The notes under the pieces were generated by a model. That model was not told the DNA's origin. It searched no databases and was given only the letters and a program-made list of their open reading frames with translations. A DNA stretch of 13,659 bases from Parcubacteria group bacterium CG11_big_fil_rev_8_21_14_0_20_39_22 (GTDB lineage: Bacteria > Patescibacteriota > Minisyncoccia > Phycocordibacterales > GCA-002787175), in assembly GCA_002787175.1 (NCBI GenBank), contig PCWC01000020.1, positions 1 to 13,659 of the forward strand, given 5' to 3'. Positions 1-5,910 of the stretch are shown here, piece after piece (positions within the stretch are counted from its first letter, which is position 1; every line of letters begins with the position of its first letter). Both the position numbers and the translations under genes were made by a program.

Positions 1-1
1 G

Positions 2-604
2 AATATCATTAACGAATTTGAAAATGCAGGTTATGTTGTATCTCAAAAATTACTAAACGCAAATGATTATGATGTTCCGCAAGATAGATTGCGCGTAATC
101 ATTATTGGATACCATAAAGACTTAGGAAAGAAATTTGAATTTCCTGAACCGCAGAAATATAAACCAGTTTTGAAAGATGCAATCTATGATTTGCGTTTAG
201 CAAAACCTGCCAAAGATAAAAATAAAACAAATGGTGATACTTTAAAAATTCCGAACCATGAATATATGAATGGTGGATTTTCAACTATTTATATGTCGAG
301 AAATCGTGTACGAGCTTGGGATGAACCTTCTTTCACCATTCAAGCTGGAGGTCGTCATGCACCAATTCATCCCATGGCTCCAAAAATGAAATTTATTGAA
401 CATAACAAAAGAATTTTTGTACCGGATCATGAGGAAAAGTATCGCCGATTATCCGTACGCGAATGCGCAAGAATTCAAACATTTCCCGATGATTTTATTT
501 TCAAATATCGAGATGTCGCTGACGGCTATAAAATGATTGGTAACGCTGTGCCAGTTAATTTTGCAAAACATATCGCTCGAAAAATTATGGCAGATTTGGA
601 ATAA
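2..604 (+). CDS. DNA (cytosine-5-)-methyltransferase, C-terminal part (M.HaeIII-like), 5' truncated
   Basis: The reading frame is open from base 2, so the gene starts outside the window; about 200 C-terminal residues are present. The enzyme transfers a methyl group from S-adenosylmethionine to cytosine C5 in a specific DNA site. Visible family motifs are motif VIII (QDRLRV, bases 80-97), motif IX (RECARIQTFPDDF, about 456-494) and motif X (GNAVPVNFA, about 539-565). The N-terminal motifs (SAM site, catalytic PCQ, ENV) lie upstream. The target-recognition region has KNKTNG, PNHEY, MSRNRVR and FTIQAGGR, which from memory match M.HaeIII closely, so a GGCC target is plausible but inferred. The ATG/TTG at 89 is internal, not the start. 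No restriction enzyme gene follows; the next gene is convergent DoxX. It could be an orphan methyltransferase or half of a restriction-modification pair whose partner is upstream. Confidence 0.93.
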   Translation, partial: NIINEFENAGYVVSQKLLNANDYDVPQDRLRVIIIGYHKDLGKKFEFPEPQKYKPVLKDAIYDLRLAKPAKDKNKTNGDTLKIPNHEYMNGGFSTIYMSRNRVRAWDEPSFTIQAGGRHAPIHPMAPKMKFIEHNKRIFVPDHEEKYRRLSVRECARIQTFPDDFIFKYRDVADGYKMIGNAVPVNFAKHIARKIMADLE

Positions 605-648
605 TTAAAATGTTAAAAGTTATTCTTCATCAAGAAAGTCCTAAGAAC

Positions 649-1125
649 CTATATCTGTTCCGCTTCTCCTGACATACCAACTGTGTCGATTTCTCTCTTC
701 TTGAAAAGAATATTATCTATCGCCAATTTACCCGGCCCTGTCATTGTGAGGGAAGCAGCAACTGCAAAGAGGATCAAGGTAAATTCGTATCCTCCGTCTG
801 ATACAAATATGCCATTATCGGCGTGAACCAAGAGGGTTGCCACCAACATATCGATCGAGAGCAATGTTCCAGATATTTTTGTCAGAAATCCTAAGATTAG
901 AAACGCTCCTCCAACAAGTTCAACCAGGGTTACAACCCAGGCAAAGAATATTGGTGCCGGTATGCCGAGTGAATCAAAAAAACCACCGACTCCTGTTACA
1001 CCGGATCCTTCGAACATCTTTTGATATCCGTGGGCAAAGAATATGACACCGGCTATTACTCGAAGTATAAGACTCGTGACATTTTTCCATCTTGGTGAAC
1101 AATCCTCAAATAAAAATTCTTTCAT
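649..1125 (-). CDS. DoxX family membrane protein
   Basis: 158 residues with four hydrophobic segments (about 17-34, 56-80, 84-101, 113-129), the usual DoxX length and topology. Typical family features are LRVIAGVIFFAHGYQKMF in helix 1, a glycine-rich GVGGFFDSLGIP loop, VELVGGAFLILGF in helix 2 and a C-terminal LTMTGPGKLAID stretch. DoxX proteins are integral membrane proteins linked loosely to redox processes (named from the thiosulfate:quinone oxidoreductase subunit); no precise reaction can be assigned. The gene converges on the methyltransferase and diverges from the Sua5-like gene with 53 bases between starts. A TATAAC -10-like box lies on the minus strand at 1145-1140, 14 bases before the ATG; no Shine-Dalgarno sequence is seen. 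Confidence 0.9.
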   Translation of the reverse strand: MKEFLFEDCSPRWKNVTSLILRVIAGVIFFAHGYQKMFEGSGVTGVGGFFDSLGIPAPIFFAWVVTLVELVGGAFLILGFLTKISGTLLSIDMLVATLLVHADNGIFVSDGGYEFTLILFAVAASLTMTGPGKLAIDNILFKKREIDTVGMSGEAEQI

Positions 1126-1178
1126 AATAGCTAATTTGAGTTATAGTTAGTAATAATTTTAATAATTACATATTTTTT

Positions 1179-1781
1179 ATGAATAGAGAAGAGGAAAAAG
1201 GCGAAATCTATACTCAAGCCACGGAAGCTCTAAAAGTAGGAAAAATCGGCATTTTGAGGACTGATACCTTATACGGTCTTGTCGGCTCTGCTGGGTCTCG
1301 TAGTGCGGTTGAGAAGATTTATAAAATAAAAAAAAGGAATCCAAATAAGCCATTGATTATACTCATACCAGATATCAAGTGTCTGGATGATTTTGGTGTC
1401 AGAGTCTCAGAAAGTGTCGAGGCAAAGCTAAATACGTTGTGGCCGGGTCCTATGAGCATAATATTGAAGATAAAAGAAGGTATGATCGATAAACTGCAAT
1501 ATTTGCATCGTGGTACGGGAGAGTTGGCTTTTAGATTGCCAAATAACTCTAAACTTAGAGATTTTCTTGCAAAATCGGGTCCGATTGTGGCACCGAGTGC
1601 CAACCTGGAGGGGGAGCAACCGGCAGAAAATATAGAAGAAGCAAGGCGGTATTTTGGTAAGAATGTCGATTTTTATATCGATGGGGGGCAGATAGAGGAC
1701 AATAAACCATCTTCTTTGATTAGGATTTTCGATGACGGTTTTGAGGAGAAAATAAGATCCTATCCACGATCTAATGCCTGA
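1179..1781 (+). CDS. tsaC: L-threonylcarbamoyladenylate synthase (Sua5/YciO/YrdC/TsaC family)
   Basis: 200 residues, close to the short TsaC form without the extra Sua5 domain. The enzyme makes threonylcarbamoyl-AMP from threonine, bicarbonate and ATP, the first step of t6A37 formation on tRNAs that read ANN codons. Motifs seen are TDTLYGL (28-34), the basic KKR (51-53) followed by PL, WPGP (88-91), FRLP (118-121) and VAPSAN (137-142), all characteristic of the YrdC nucleotide-binding fold. The later PSS (177-179) sits where the family has a serine/threonine pair. The ATG at 1179 is the first in frame and starts just before the conserved domain; no Shine-Dalgarno site is present. The last eight codons (RSYPRSNA) and the TGA stop are encoded by the left side of a nested inverted repeat, so the C terminus may have been rewritten by that element. 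Confidence 0.93.
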   Translation: MNREEEKGEIYTQATEALKVGKIGILRTDTLYGLVGSAGSRSAVEKIYKIKKRNPNKPLIILIPDIKCLDDFGVRVSESVEAKLNTLWPGPMSIILKIKEGMIDKLQYLHRGTGELAFRLPNNSKLRDFLAKSGPIVAPSANLEGEQPAENIEEARRYFGKNVDFYIDGGQIEDNKPSSLIRIFDDGFEEKIRSYPRSNA

Positions 1782-1941
1782 TCGAAATGTTCAAAATTCG
1801 TTGCGAAAATTGCAGTTTTTGAGGAAACATACTGAAGTACGTTGACGAAAAAAGTGCAATTTGTAGCAGAATTTCGAACATTTCGGCAGGTAAGATTTGA
1901 TTTTGTTTCATAATTTTGCGGTTAGATCGTGAATAGGATCT
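1755..1941. repeat. Nested inverted-repeat element overlapping the end of tsaC
   Basis: Outer arms at 1755-1774 and 1922-1941 are 20-base inverted repeats with one mismatch. Inside, 1777-1890 folds as one long imperfect hairpin: perfect arms include cgaaatgttc (1783-1792 with 1875-1884), aaattc and aaattgca with their complements, ending in acatac-TGAA-gtacgt near 1827-1842. There is no long T run directly after it, so it is not a plain intrinsic terminator. It could be a REP/MITE-like mobile element, a protective mRNA 3' structure, or a protein-binding cruciform. The left arm carries the last codons of tsaC. Confidence 0.8.
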
Positions 1942-1975
1942 AAGATAAATTGATCAAAATCTTTGAAATACTTAC

Positions 1976-2003
1976 TTGATTTCTAAAACATTAAGCTCAT
2001 AAT
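1976..2003 (+). promoter_or_regulatory. Promoter for msrB
   Basis: A -35 box TTGATT (1976-1981) and a -10 box CATAAT (1998-2003) are separated by 16 bases. Only six bases lie between the -10 box and the ATG at 2010, so transcription should begin at or very near the start codon, giving a leaderless message. Confidence 0.55.
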
Positions 2004-2009
2004 AGAGAT

Positions 2010-2411
2010 ATGGAAAACTCAAAAGAAGATCTGAAAAAACGTCTTACTGATGAACAATATGAAGTCACTCAAAATAAGGCCACAGAAAAACCCTTCGATA
2101 ATGTTTATTGGGATCATAAAGATAAAGGTACATATAGGTGTGTGGTTTGCAATGAGCCACTTTTTTCTTCAGGGGACAAATATGATTCCGGAACCGGTTG
2201 GCCATCTTTTACGAAACCCGTGAGGTCAGATTCTGTAGATAAAAGAGAAGATAATTCAATTATCCAGGAAAGAACCGAGGTGGTTTGCAAAAAATGTGGA
2301 GCACATCTCGGTCATGTTTTTGATGATGGTCCGTCAACTCTTCCGTCCGGAAAACCTGCTACGGGTCAAAGATATTGTTTGAACTCTGCTTCTCTGTGTT
2401 TCGAGTCTTAA
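2010..2411 (+). CDS. msrB: Peptide-methionine (R)-S-oxide reductase MsrB
   Basis: 133 residues, normal for a stand-alone MsrB. It reduces the R epimer of methionine sulfoxide in proteins and so repairs oxidative damage in the cytoplasm. The two zinc-binding pairs are C44-x2-C47 and C93-x2-C96; the signature SGTGWPSF is at 60-67, GHVFDDG at 101-107, and the catalytic cysteine is C123 in RYCLNSASL. The place in the SGxGWPSF motif where two-cysteine family members carry the resolving cysteine is T62 here, so recycling may use C130 or an external thiol (inference). The ATG at 2010 follows a good promoter by six bases. It stands alone, between the hairpin element and a long non-coding region. Confidence 0.96.
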   Translation: MENSKEDLKKRLTDEQYEVTQNKATEKPFDNVYWDHKDKGTYRCVVCNEPLFSSGDKYDSGTGWPSFTKPVRSDSVDKREDNSIIQERTEVVCKKCGAHLGHVFDDGPSTLPSGKPATGQRYCLNSASLCFES

Positions 2412-2561
2412 GATAGTAATGGTTCGGAAGGACGATGATCATATAATTTTTATATAAGACATATTTAGTTAGGGTAGATAACGGTACCTGTCTTTTAAAA
2501 AGTAAGCGAGTTGTCATCTGCATCAATAAAAGACAAATCAATGCATTAATGTTGTGCAAGG

Positions 2562-2680
2562 TGTCCTCAGTCTATTGGAGTAGTTAAAGGACATATTTTG
2601 ACAGGTGGAAAATGTTATAGATTGGGCTGTTTAAGTAACAAACTCTGTTTGTTTAGTGGTTATGGGTTTGTCCTTTAAAC
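2562..2680 (+). ncRNA. Putative structured RNA with competing helices upstream of the ribonucleotide reductase
   Basis: The ten bases 2584-2593 (ttaaaggaca) are perfectly complementary to 2669-2678 (tgtcctttaa). Inside this closing helix is a 7-bp hairpin, 2637-2643 with 2647-2653 around a tct loop, and a shorter acag/ctgt pairing (2601-2604 with 2627-2630), suggesting a three-way junction. The same aggaca can instead pair with tgtcct at 2562-2567, giving two mutually exclusive folds, as in a switch. I recognise no known riboswitch family. It may be part of the reductase leader or a separate small RNA, or chance pairing in AT-rich DNA. Confidence 0.3.
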
Positions 2681-2791
2681 TTATATAGGAAGCGTTTTGA
2701 GATACAAGTTTTTGTGGTGAAAGTCGGAAAAAATGAATTTTCTACCTCTTTTGAATTTAATTTTATTAATTTTGAAAAACAATTGAAAACT

Positions 2792-2828
2792 GCTCTCAAA
2801 AGCCTTGCTACTTAAGGTTTTTGAGAGC
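2792..2828. other. Strong 15-bp hairpin in the spacer before the ribonucleotide reductase
   Basis: Bases 2792-2806 (gctctcaaaagcctt) pair with 2814-2828 over 15 positions with one G-U pair and a seven-base loop. The nearest T run (2844-2848) begins about 15 bases after the stem, so termination on the plus strand is doubtful. It may be an operator, an attenuator or an RNA stability element. Between msrB and this hairpin no credible gene is seen. Confidence 0.6.
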
Positions 2829-2870
2829 CCTTGCGTTTACACATTTTTCTTTTTGTTTCGTATAAGTGAT

Positions 2871-2888
2871 TTATCCAATTTATCCACA
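2871..2888 (+). promoter_or_regulatory. Two tandem DnaA-box-like 9-mers
   Basis: TTATCCAAT (2871-2879) is followed without a gap by TTATCCACA (2880-2888). The second is the perfect consensus DnaA box; the first differs in its last two positions. They lie 75 bases before the reductase start. In E. coli two DnaA boxes upstream of nrdAB let DnaA regulate deoxynucleotide supply, so a similar role is possible here. Function is inferred. Confidence 0.45.
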
Positions 2889-2963
2889 AAGAGATATCGG
2901 TTTTGCAAAGTAAAATGTTAAGACGATTAAAAAATTATTACATTTAACTTAATTCTAACTCTT

Positions 2964-5291
2964 ATGGTTACCACAAAAAAAGCAAAGGGAAAAACGGTTG
3001 TCGCGCCAAAAATGCCGATTATAAAGAATGTCTTGAAACGAGATGGTTCAGTTGTTCCTTTTGATGTTATGAGAATCCATAACGTTATAAATAAGGCGAT
3101 GCTACAAACAGGTGAGGGTTCTGAAGAGGAGGCAAAGCTGGTTGCCAATAAAGTTTTGGCGGATCTAATATCTATAATCAAAAAACATAAGAATTTTGTA
3201 CCGACAGTCGAAGGTATACAAGATACCGTGGAGAAAGAGTTGATTTTGAGTGAGTATGTAAAGACTGCCAAATCATATATTCTTTTTAGAGAGAAGCGTT
3301 CAAAGCTAAGAGAGAAAGGGATGCATGTCCCGGAGCATGTTAGAAAATTTGCGACAGACAGTAAACAGTATTTTAGGAACTCTCTGGGTGAGTTTGTTTA
3401 CTACAGAACTTACTCAAGGTGGATAGATGGTGAATCGCGTCGGGAAACCTGGATAGAAACAGTGGACAGGTATATGAATTTTATGCGAGAAAACTTGGGT
3501 AAAAAGCTCAAGGATAGCGAATATAAAGAAGTGAGAGAAGCGATATTGAAACATGAAGCTATGCCATCTATGAGGTTGCTCCAATTTTCCGGTAAAGCTG
3601 CAAATGTTACAAATGTCTGCGCTTATAACTGTTCGTATATCGCTCCAACAAAATTAGAAGATTTTGCGGAGATTATGTACATTTCTATGTGTGGTACTGG
3701 AGTCGGATGGTCAGCTGAGAGTCAAAACGTCCAACAATTACCTCAAATTAAGATTCAGACAGGTAAAAAACAACCTACTCACACAATCGAAGATAGCAAG
3801 GAGGGGTGGTGCGACGCTCTTACGTTGGGGATGAAAACTTGGTTTTCCGGAGACGATATAGAATTTGATTATTCAACTCTTCGACCTGCCGGCGCCCGAC
3901 TCAAAACTATGGGAGGTAAAAGTTCCGGTCCTGATCCGATAAGAAATATCTTGAATTTCACCAGAGAAAAGATTTTAGCAAGGCAGGGAAAGAGGCTCCG
4001 TAATATCGATGCTCACGATATTATTTGTATGATAGGACAAGGGGTTGTTGCTGGAGGAGTCAGACGAAGTGCTATGATTTCGTTGTCTGATTTCGATGAT
4101 GAACTTATACGAGATTCCAAAAAGGGTCAATTTTATCTCACCGAACCACAAAGAAGTCTCGCCAACAATTCCGCAGTTTATCTTAAAAAACCGAATAGCG
4201 TAGAATTTGTGGATGAGTGGATAGCTCTTATGAAATCAGGGACAGGAGAGAGGGGTATTTTTAACAGGGGAGGACTTGCAAATAGTTTGCCAGAGAGGAG
4301 ACTCAAGGTCTTAAGAGAGTATAAAGGTTATCTTGATCAAAACGGCAATGTTACTGGTCTTATAGGAACTAATCCTTGCGGAGAAATTATATTGCAGTCA
4401 AAGCAATTTTGTAACCTTTCTGAAATTGTAGCTCGAACCGAAGATACAGAAGCCACTCTGATTAAGAAAATGAGAATTGCTTCGATACTTGGGACATATC
4501 AATCGACTCTTACAGATTTCCCATACTTATCGAAGGAATGGAAGGAGAATTGTGAAAAAGAAAGACTTCTAGGGGTTTCTATAACTGGACAATGGGATTC
4601 TCCAGTTTCTCGTACACCTGAAGTGCTTGCTAAGCTCAAAAATGAGGCAATAAAAATAAACAAAATGTACGCGAAGAGATTTGGTGTAAATGAATCAACC
4701 AGTATCACTTGTGTAAAACCGTCGGGAACATTATCTCAAATGGTTGATTGTGCTTCGGGTATGCATCCTCGACACTCAAAATACTATATAAGGCGAGTCA
4801 GGATTTCATCGACGGATTCATTGTTTAAAATGCTTCGCGATCAAGGGGTGCCTTTTCATCCAGAAGTCGGACAGACAATGGAGAATGCTAACACTTATGT
4901 GCTCGAATTTCCTGTTAAAGCTCCGAAATCTGCAATATTTAAAGATGACCTCACAGCAAAAGATCAGCTTGAGCATTGGAAGGTTGTAAAAGAAAATTAT
5001 ACCGAACATAATCCTTCAACAACAGTTTCGATAGGTGAAAACGAATGGATAGGGGTCGCCAATTGGCTTTATGAGAATTGGGAGATAGTCGGAGGTTTGT
5101 CATTTCTACCGAGAGATAATCATGTTTATCAGCTCGCTCCGTACGAAGCTATTGATGAAAAAAGGTACTTTGAACTTGCGAAGCGGTTTGAAAATATAGA
5201 TTACTCAAAGATTTTAACTTACGAGAAGCAAAACGAGACCGATCTAAAGAAAGAACTTGCGTGTGTTGCGGGGGTTTGCGAGATAATATAA
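2964..5291 (+). CDS. nrdJ: Adenosylcobalamin-dependent (class II) ribonucleoside-triphosphate reductase
   Basis: 775 residues. The enzyme reduces ribonucleotides to deoxyribonucleotides using a radical generated from coenzyme B12, needing neither oxygen nor a second subunit. An N-terminal ATP-cone (about 18-112, beginning IKNVLKRDGSVVPFD) should give allosteric activity control. The catalytic core shows C223 in YNCSYIAP (matching C119 of the Lactobacillus leichmannii enzyme), CGTGVGW (about 243), the finger-loop NPCGEI with thiyl cysteine C472, and C483 in FCNLSE, the same 11-residue spacing as C408/C419. VKPSGT and ASGMHPRHS follow. The C-terminal swinging pair is C767-x4-C772, as in the L. 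leichmannii C731/C736 pair. All radical and redox cysteines are thus present. The ATG at 2964 has no Shine-Dalgarno site. The upstream region carries DnaA-like boxes and possible RNA structure; I found no NrdR box or B12 riboswitch. Confidence 0.96.
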   Translation: MVTTKKAKGKTVVAPKMPIIKNVLKRDGSVVPFDVMRIHNVINKAMLQTGEGSEEEAKLVANKVLADLISIIKKHKNFVPTVEGIQDTVEKELILSEYVKTAKSYILFREKRSKLREKGMHVPEHVRKFATDSKQYFRNSLGEFVYYRTYSRWIDGESRRETWIETVDRYMNFMRENLGKKLKDSEYKEVREAILKHEAMPSMRLLQFSGKAANVTNVCAYNCSYIAPTKLEDFAEIMYISMCGTGVGWSAESQNVQQLPQIKIQTGKKQPTHTIEDSKEGWCDALTLGMKTWFSGDDIEFDYSTLRPAGARLKTMGGKSSGPDPIRNILNFTREKILARQGKRLRNIDAHDIICMIGQGVVAGGVRRSAMISLSDFDDELIRDSKKGQFYLTEPQRSLANNSAVYLKKPNSVEFVDEWIALMKSGTGERGIFNRGGLANSLPERRLKVLREYKGYLDQNGNVTGLIGTNPCGEIILQSKQFCNLSEIVARTEDTEATLIKKMRIASILGTYQSTLTDFPYLSKEWKENCEKERLLGVSITGQWDSPVSRTPEVLAKLKNEAIKINKMYAKRFGVNESTSITCVKPSGTLSQMVDCASGMHPRHSKYYIRRVRISSTDSLFKMLRDQGVPFHPEVGQTMENANTYVLEFPVKAPKSAIFKDDLTAKDQLEHWKVVKENYTEHNPSTTVSIGENEWIGVANWLYENWEIVGGLSFLPRDNHVYQLAPYEAIDEKRYFELAKRFENIDYSKILTYEKQNETDLKKELACVAGVCEII

Positions 5292-5437
5292 GAGTAGCTG
5301 TTGGTTGTTAGGCTTTAGCTTTTAGGGAAGAAAATATAAACAACAAATAACTGAATAATGGGGAGAATGTCCCCTTAGGGGGATAATTAATTTTTATCCG
5401 CCGTAGTGAGATTAGTGACAGGTTCTTAGAAAAAAAC

Positions 5438-5467
5438 AAAAAAACCGGACACGGGTCCGGTTTTTTT
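5438..5467. terminator. Bidirectional intrinsic terminator shared by nrdJ and rnpB
   Basis: The GC stem ccggac (5445-5450) pairs with gtccgg (5455-5460) around a four-base loop, flanked by A7 on the left and T7 on the right. Read on the plus strand it ends nrdJ; read on the minus strand it lies about eight bases beyond the RNase P RNA 3' end and gives a U tract there too. Confidence 0.9.
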
Positions 5468-5475
5468 GGTATTAC

Positions 5476-5818
5476 GTCTTATGTCTATAAGCCGAATTCT
5501 GTACTCGCCTTTAAAAGCGGGCGACAATTATTTATCTAGCCTTGCAATTGCTTGTAAGGTCAAGCGGCACCCTGTCAATGCGAAGCACTGACAGTACGGC
5601 CTTGCACCCAAGTAGGAATTTTGCCGTTTCACTCTTTTGTTTCCAAAAGAATATCCCCAAAGGGACCCCTCGTCTCTCGACTCGGGCGTCACTGCTCGCA
5701 TCCCTGTGTTTGCACACGACGGGTATTACCCGCTACTCTGCTCCCAATAAAAATATCGGGGAGTGTTCGGACTTTCCTCAGTTCGCCGAGGCGAACCGCA
5801 ATTGTCCAACATAAGACT
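5476..5818 (-). ncRNA. rnpB: RNase P RNA (bacterial type A-like)
   Basis: About 343 bases on the minus strand: the catalytic RNA that trims tRNA 5' leaders. The terminal helix P1 is visible: cataagac at 5810-5817 and its complement at 5476-5483. The 5' conserved block GAGGAAAGTCCGAACAC (P4 strand) is around 5785-5769, and the 3' block ACAGAATTCGGCTTATAG around 5503-5486. The central part contains GTGAAACGGCAAA and GGGTGCAAGGCC, matching the specificity and core regions. After GCAAGGCC, where E. coli has P15 with the GGU loop that pairs with the tRNA CCA end, this RNA has only a 10-bp hairpin with a ttc loop (about 5593-5571), so L15 appears reduced. Ends are set by P1 and are good to a few bases. 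ORFs in this interval are shadows. Confidence 0.95.
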
Positions 5819-5824
5819 ATTATT

Positions 5825-5852
5825 ATTATACTACAAAATGCCTGAAAATCAA
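5825..5852 (-). promoter_or_regulatory. Promoter of rnpB
   Basis: On the minus strand a -35 box TTGATT (5852-5847) and a perfect -10 box TATAAT (5830-5825) are 16 bases apart. The -10 box lies about seven bases before the mapped start of P1, the expected distance for transcription initiation. Confidence 0.75.
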
Positions 5853-5874
5853 GGGAAAGTAGCCGACATTTCCG

Positions 5875-5903
5875 TTGGATGAGTTTTGTGATTGGTATAT
5901 AAT
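5875..5903 (+). promoter_or_regulatory. Promoter of the O-antigen-ligase-like gene
   Basis: TTGGAT (5875-5880), a 17-base spacer and TATAAT (5898-5903) form a near-consensus promoter, divergent from the rnpB promoter. Seven bases separate the -10 box from the ATG at 5911, so the message should start at the codon itself. This argues against the in-frame TTG at 5875 as the start, because it is the -35 box. Confidence 0.65.
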
Positions 5904-5910
5904 GTTACTT

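Noticed and set aside
610..672. 20-codon ORF right after the methyltransferase, considered as a remnant of a restriction gene
   Set aside because: It is too short, overlaps the DoxX 3' end and resembles nothing recognisable.
1779..1781. TGA recoded as an amino acid, as in some CPR lineages
   Set aside because: The TGA closes tsaC at the expected length, the downstream frame soon meets another TGA, and no gene here has internal TGA codons.
1777..1890. Simple intrinsic terminator for tsaC
   Set aside because: The stem is much too long and nested, and no T run follows it.
2359..2559. 66-codon minus-strand ORF overlapping the msrB 3' end
   Set aside because: It is antisense to msrB at one end, has low-complexity composition and no recognisable motif or promoter.
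2411..2964. Cobalamin riboswitch upstream of nrdJ
   Set aside because: No B12 box (GCCACTG) or the conserved core in the right order could be found.
5532..5845. Three ORFs of 61 to 90 codons on both strands
   Set aside because: They lie inside or across the RNase P RNA gene, whose conserved blocks and terminal helix are clear; the peptides show no protein family pattern.
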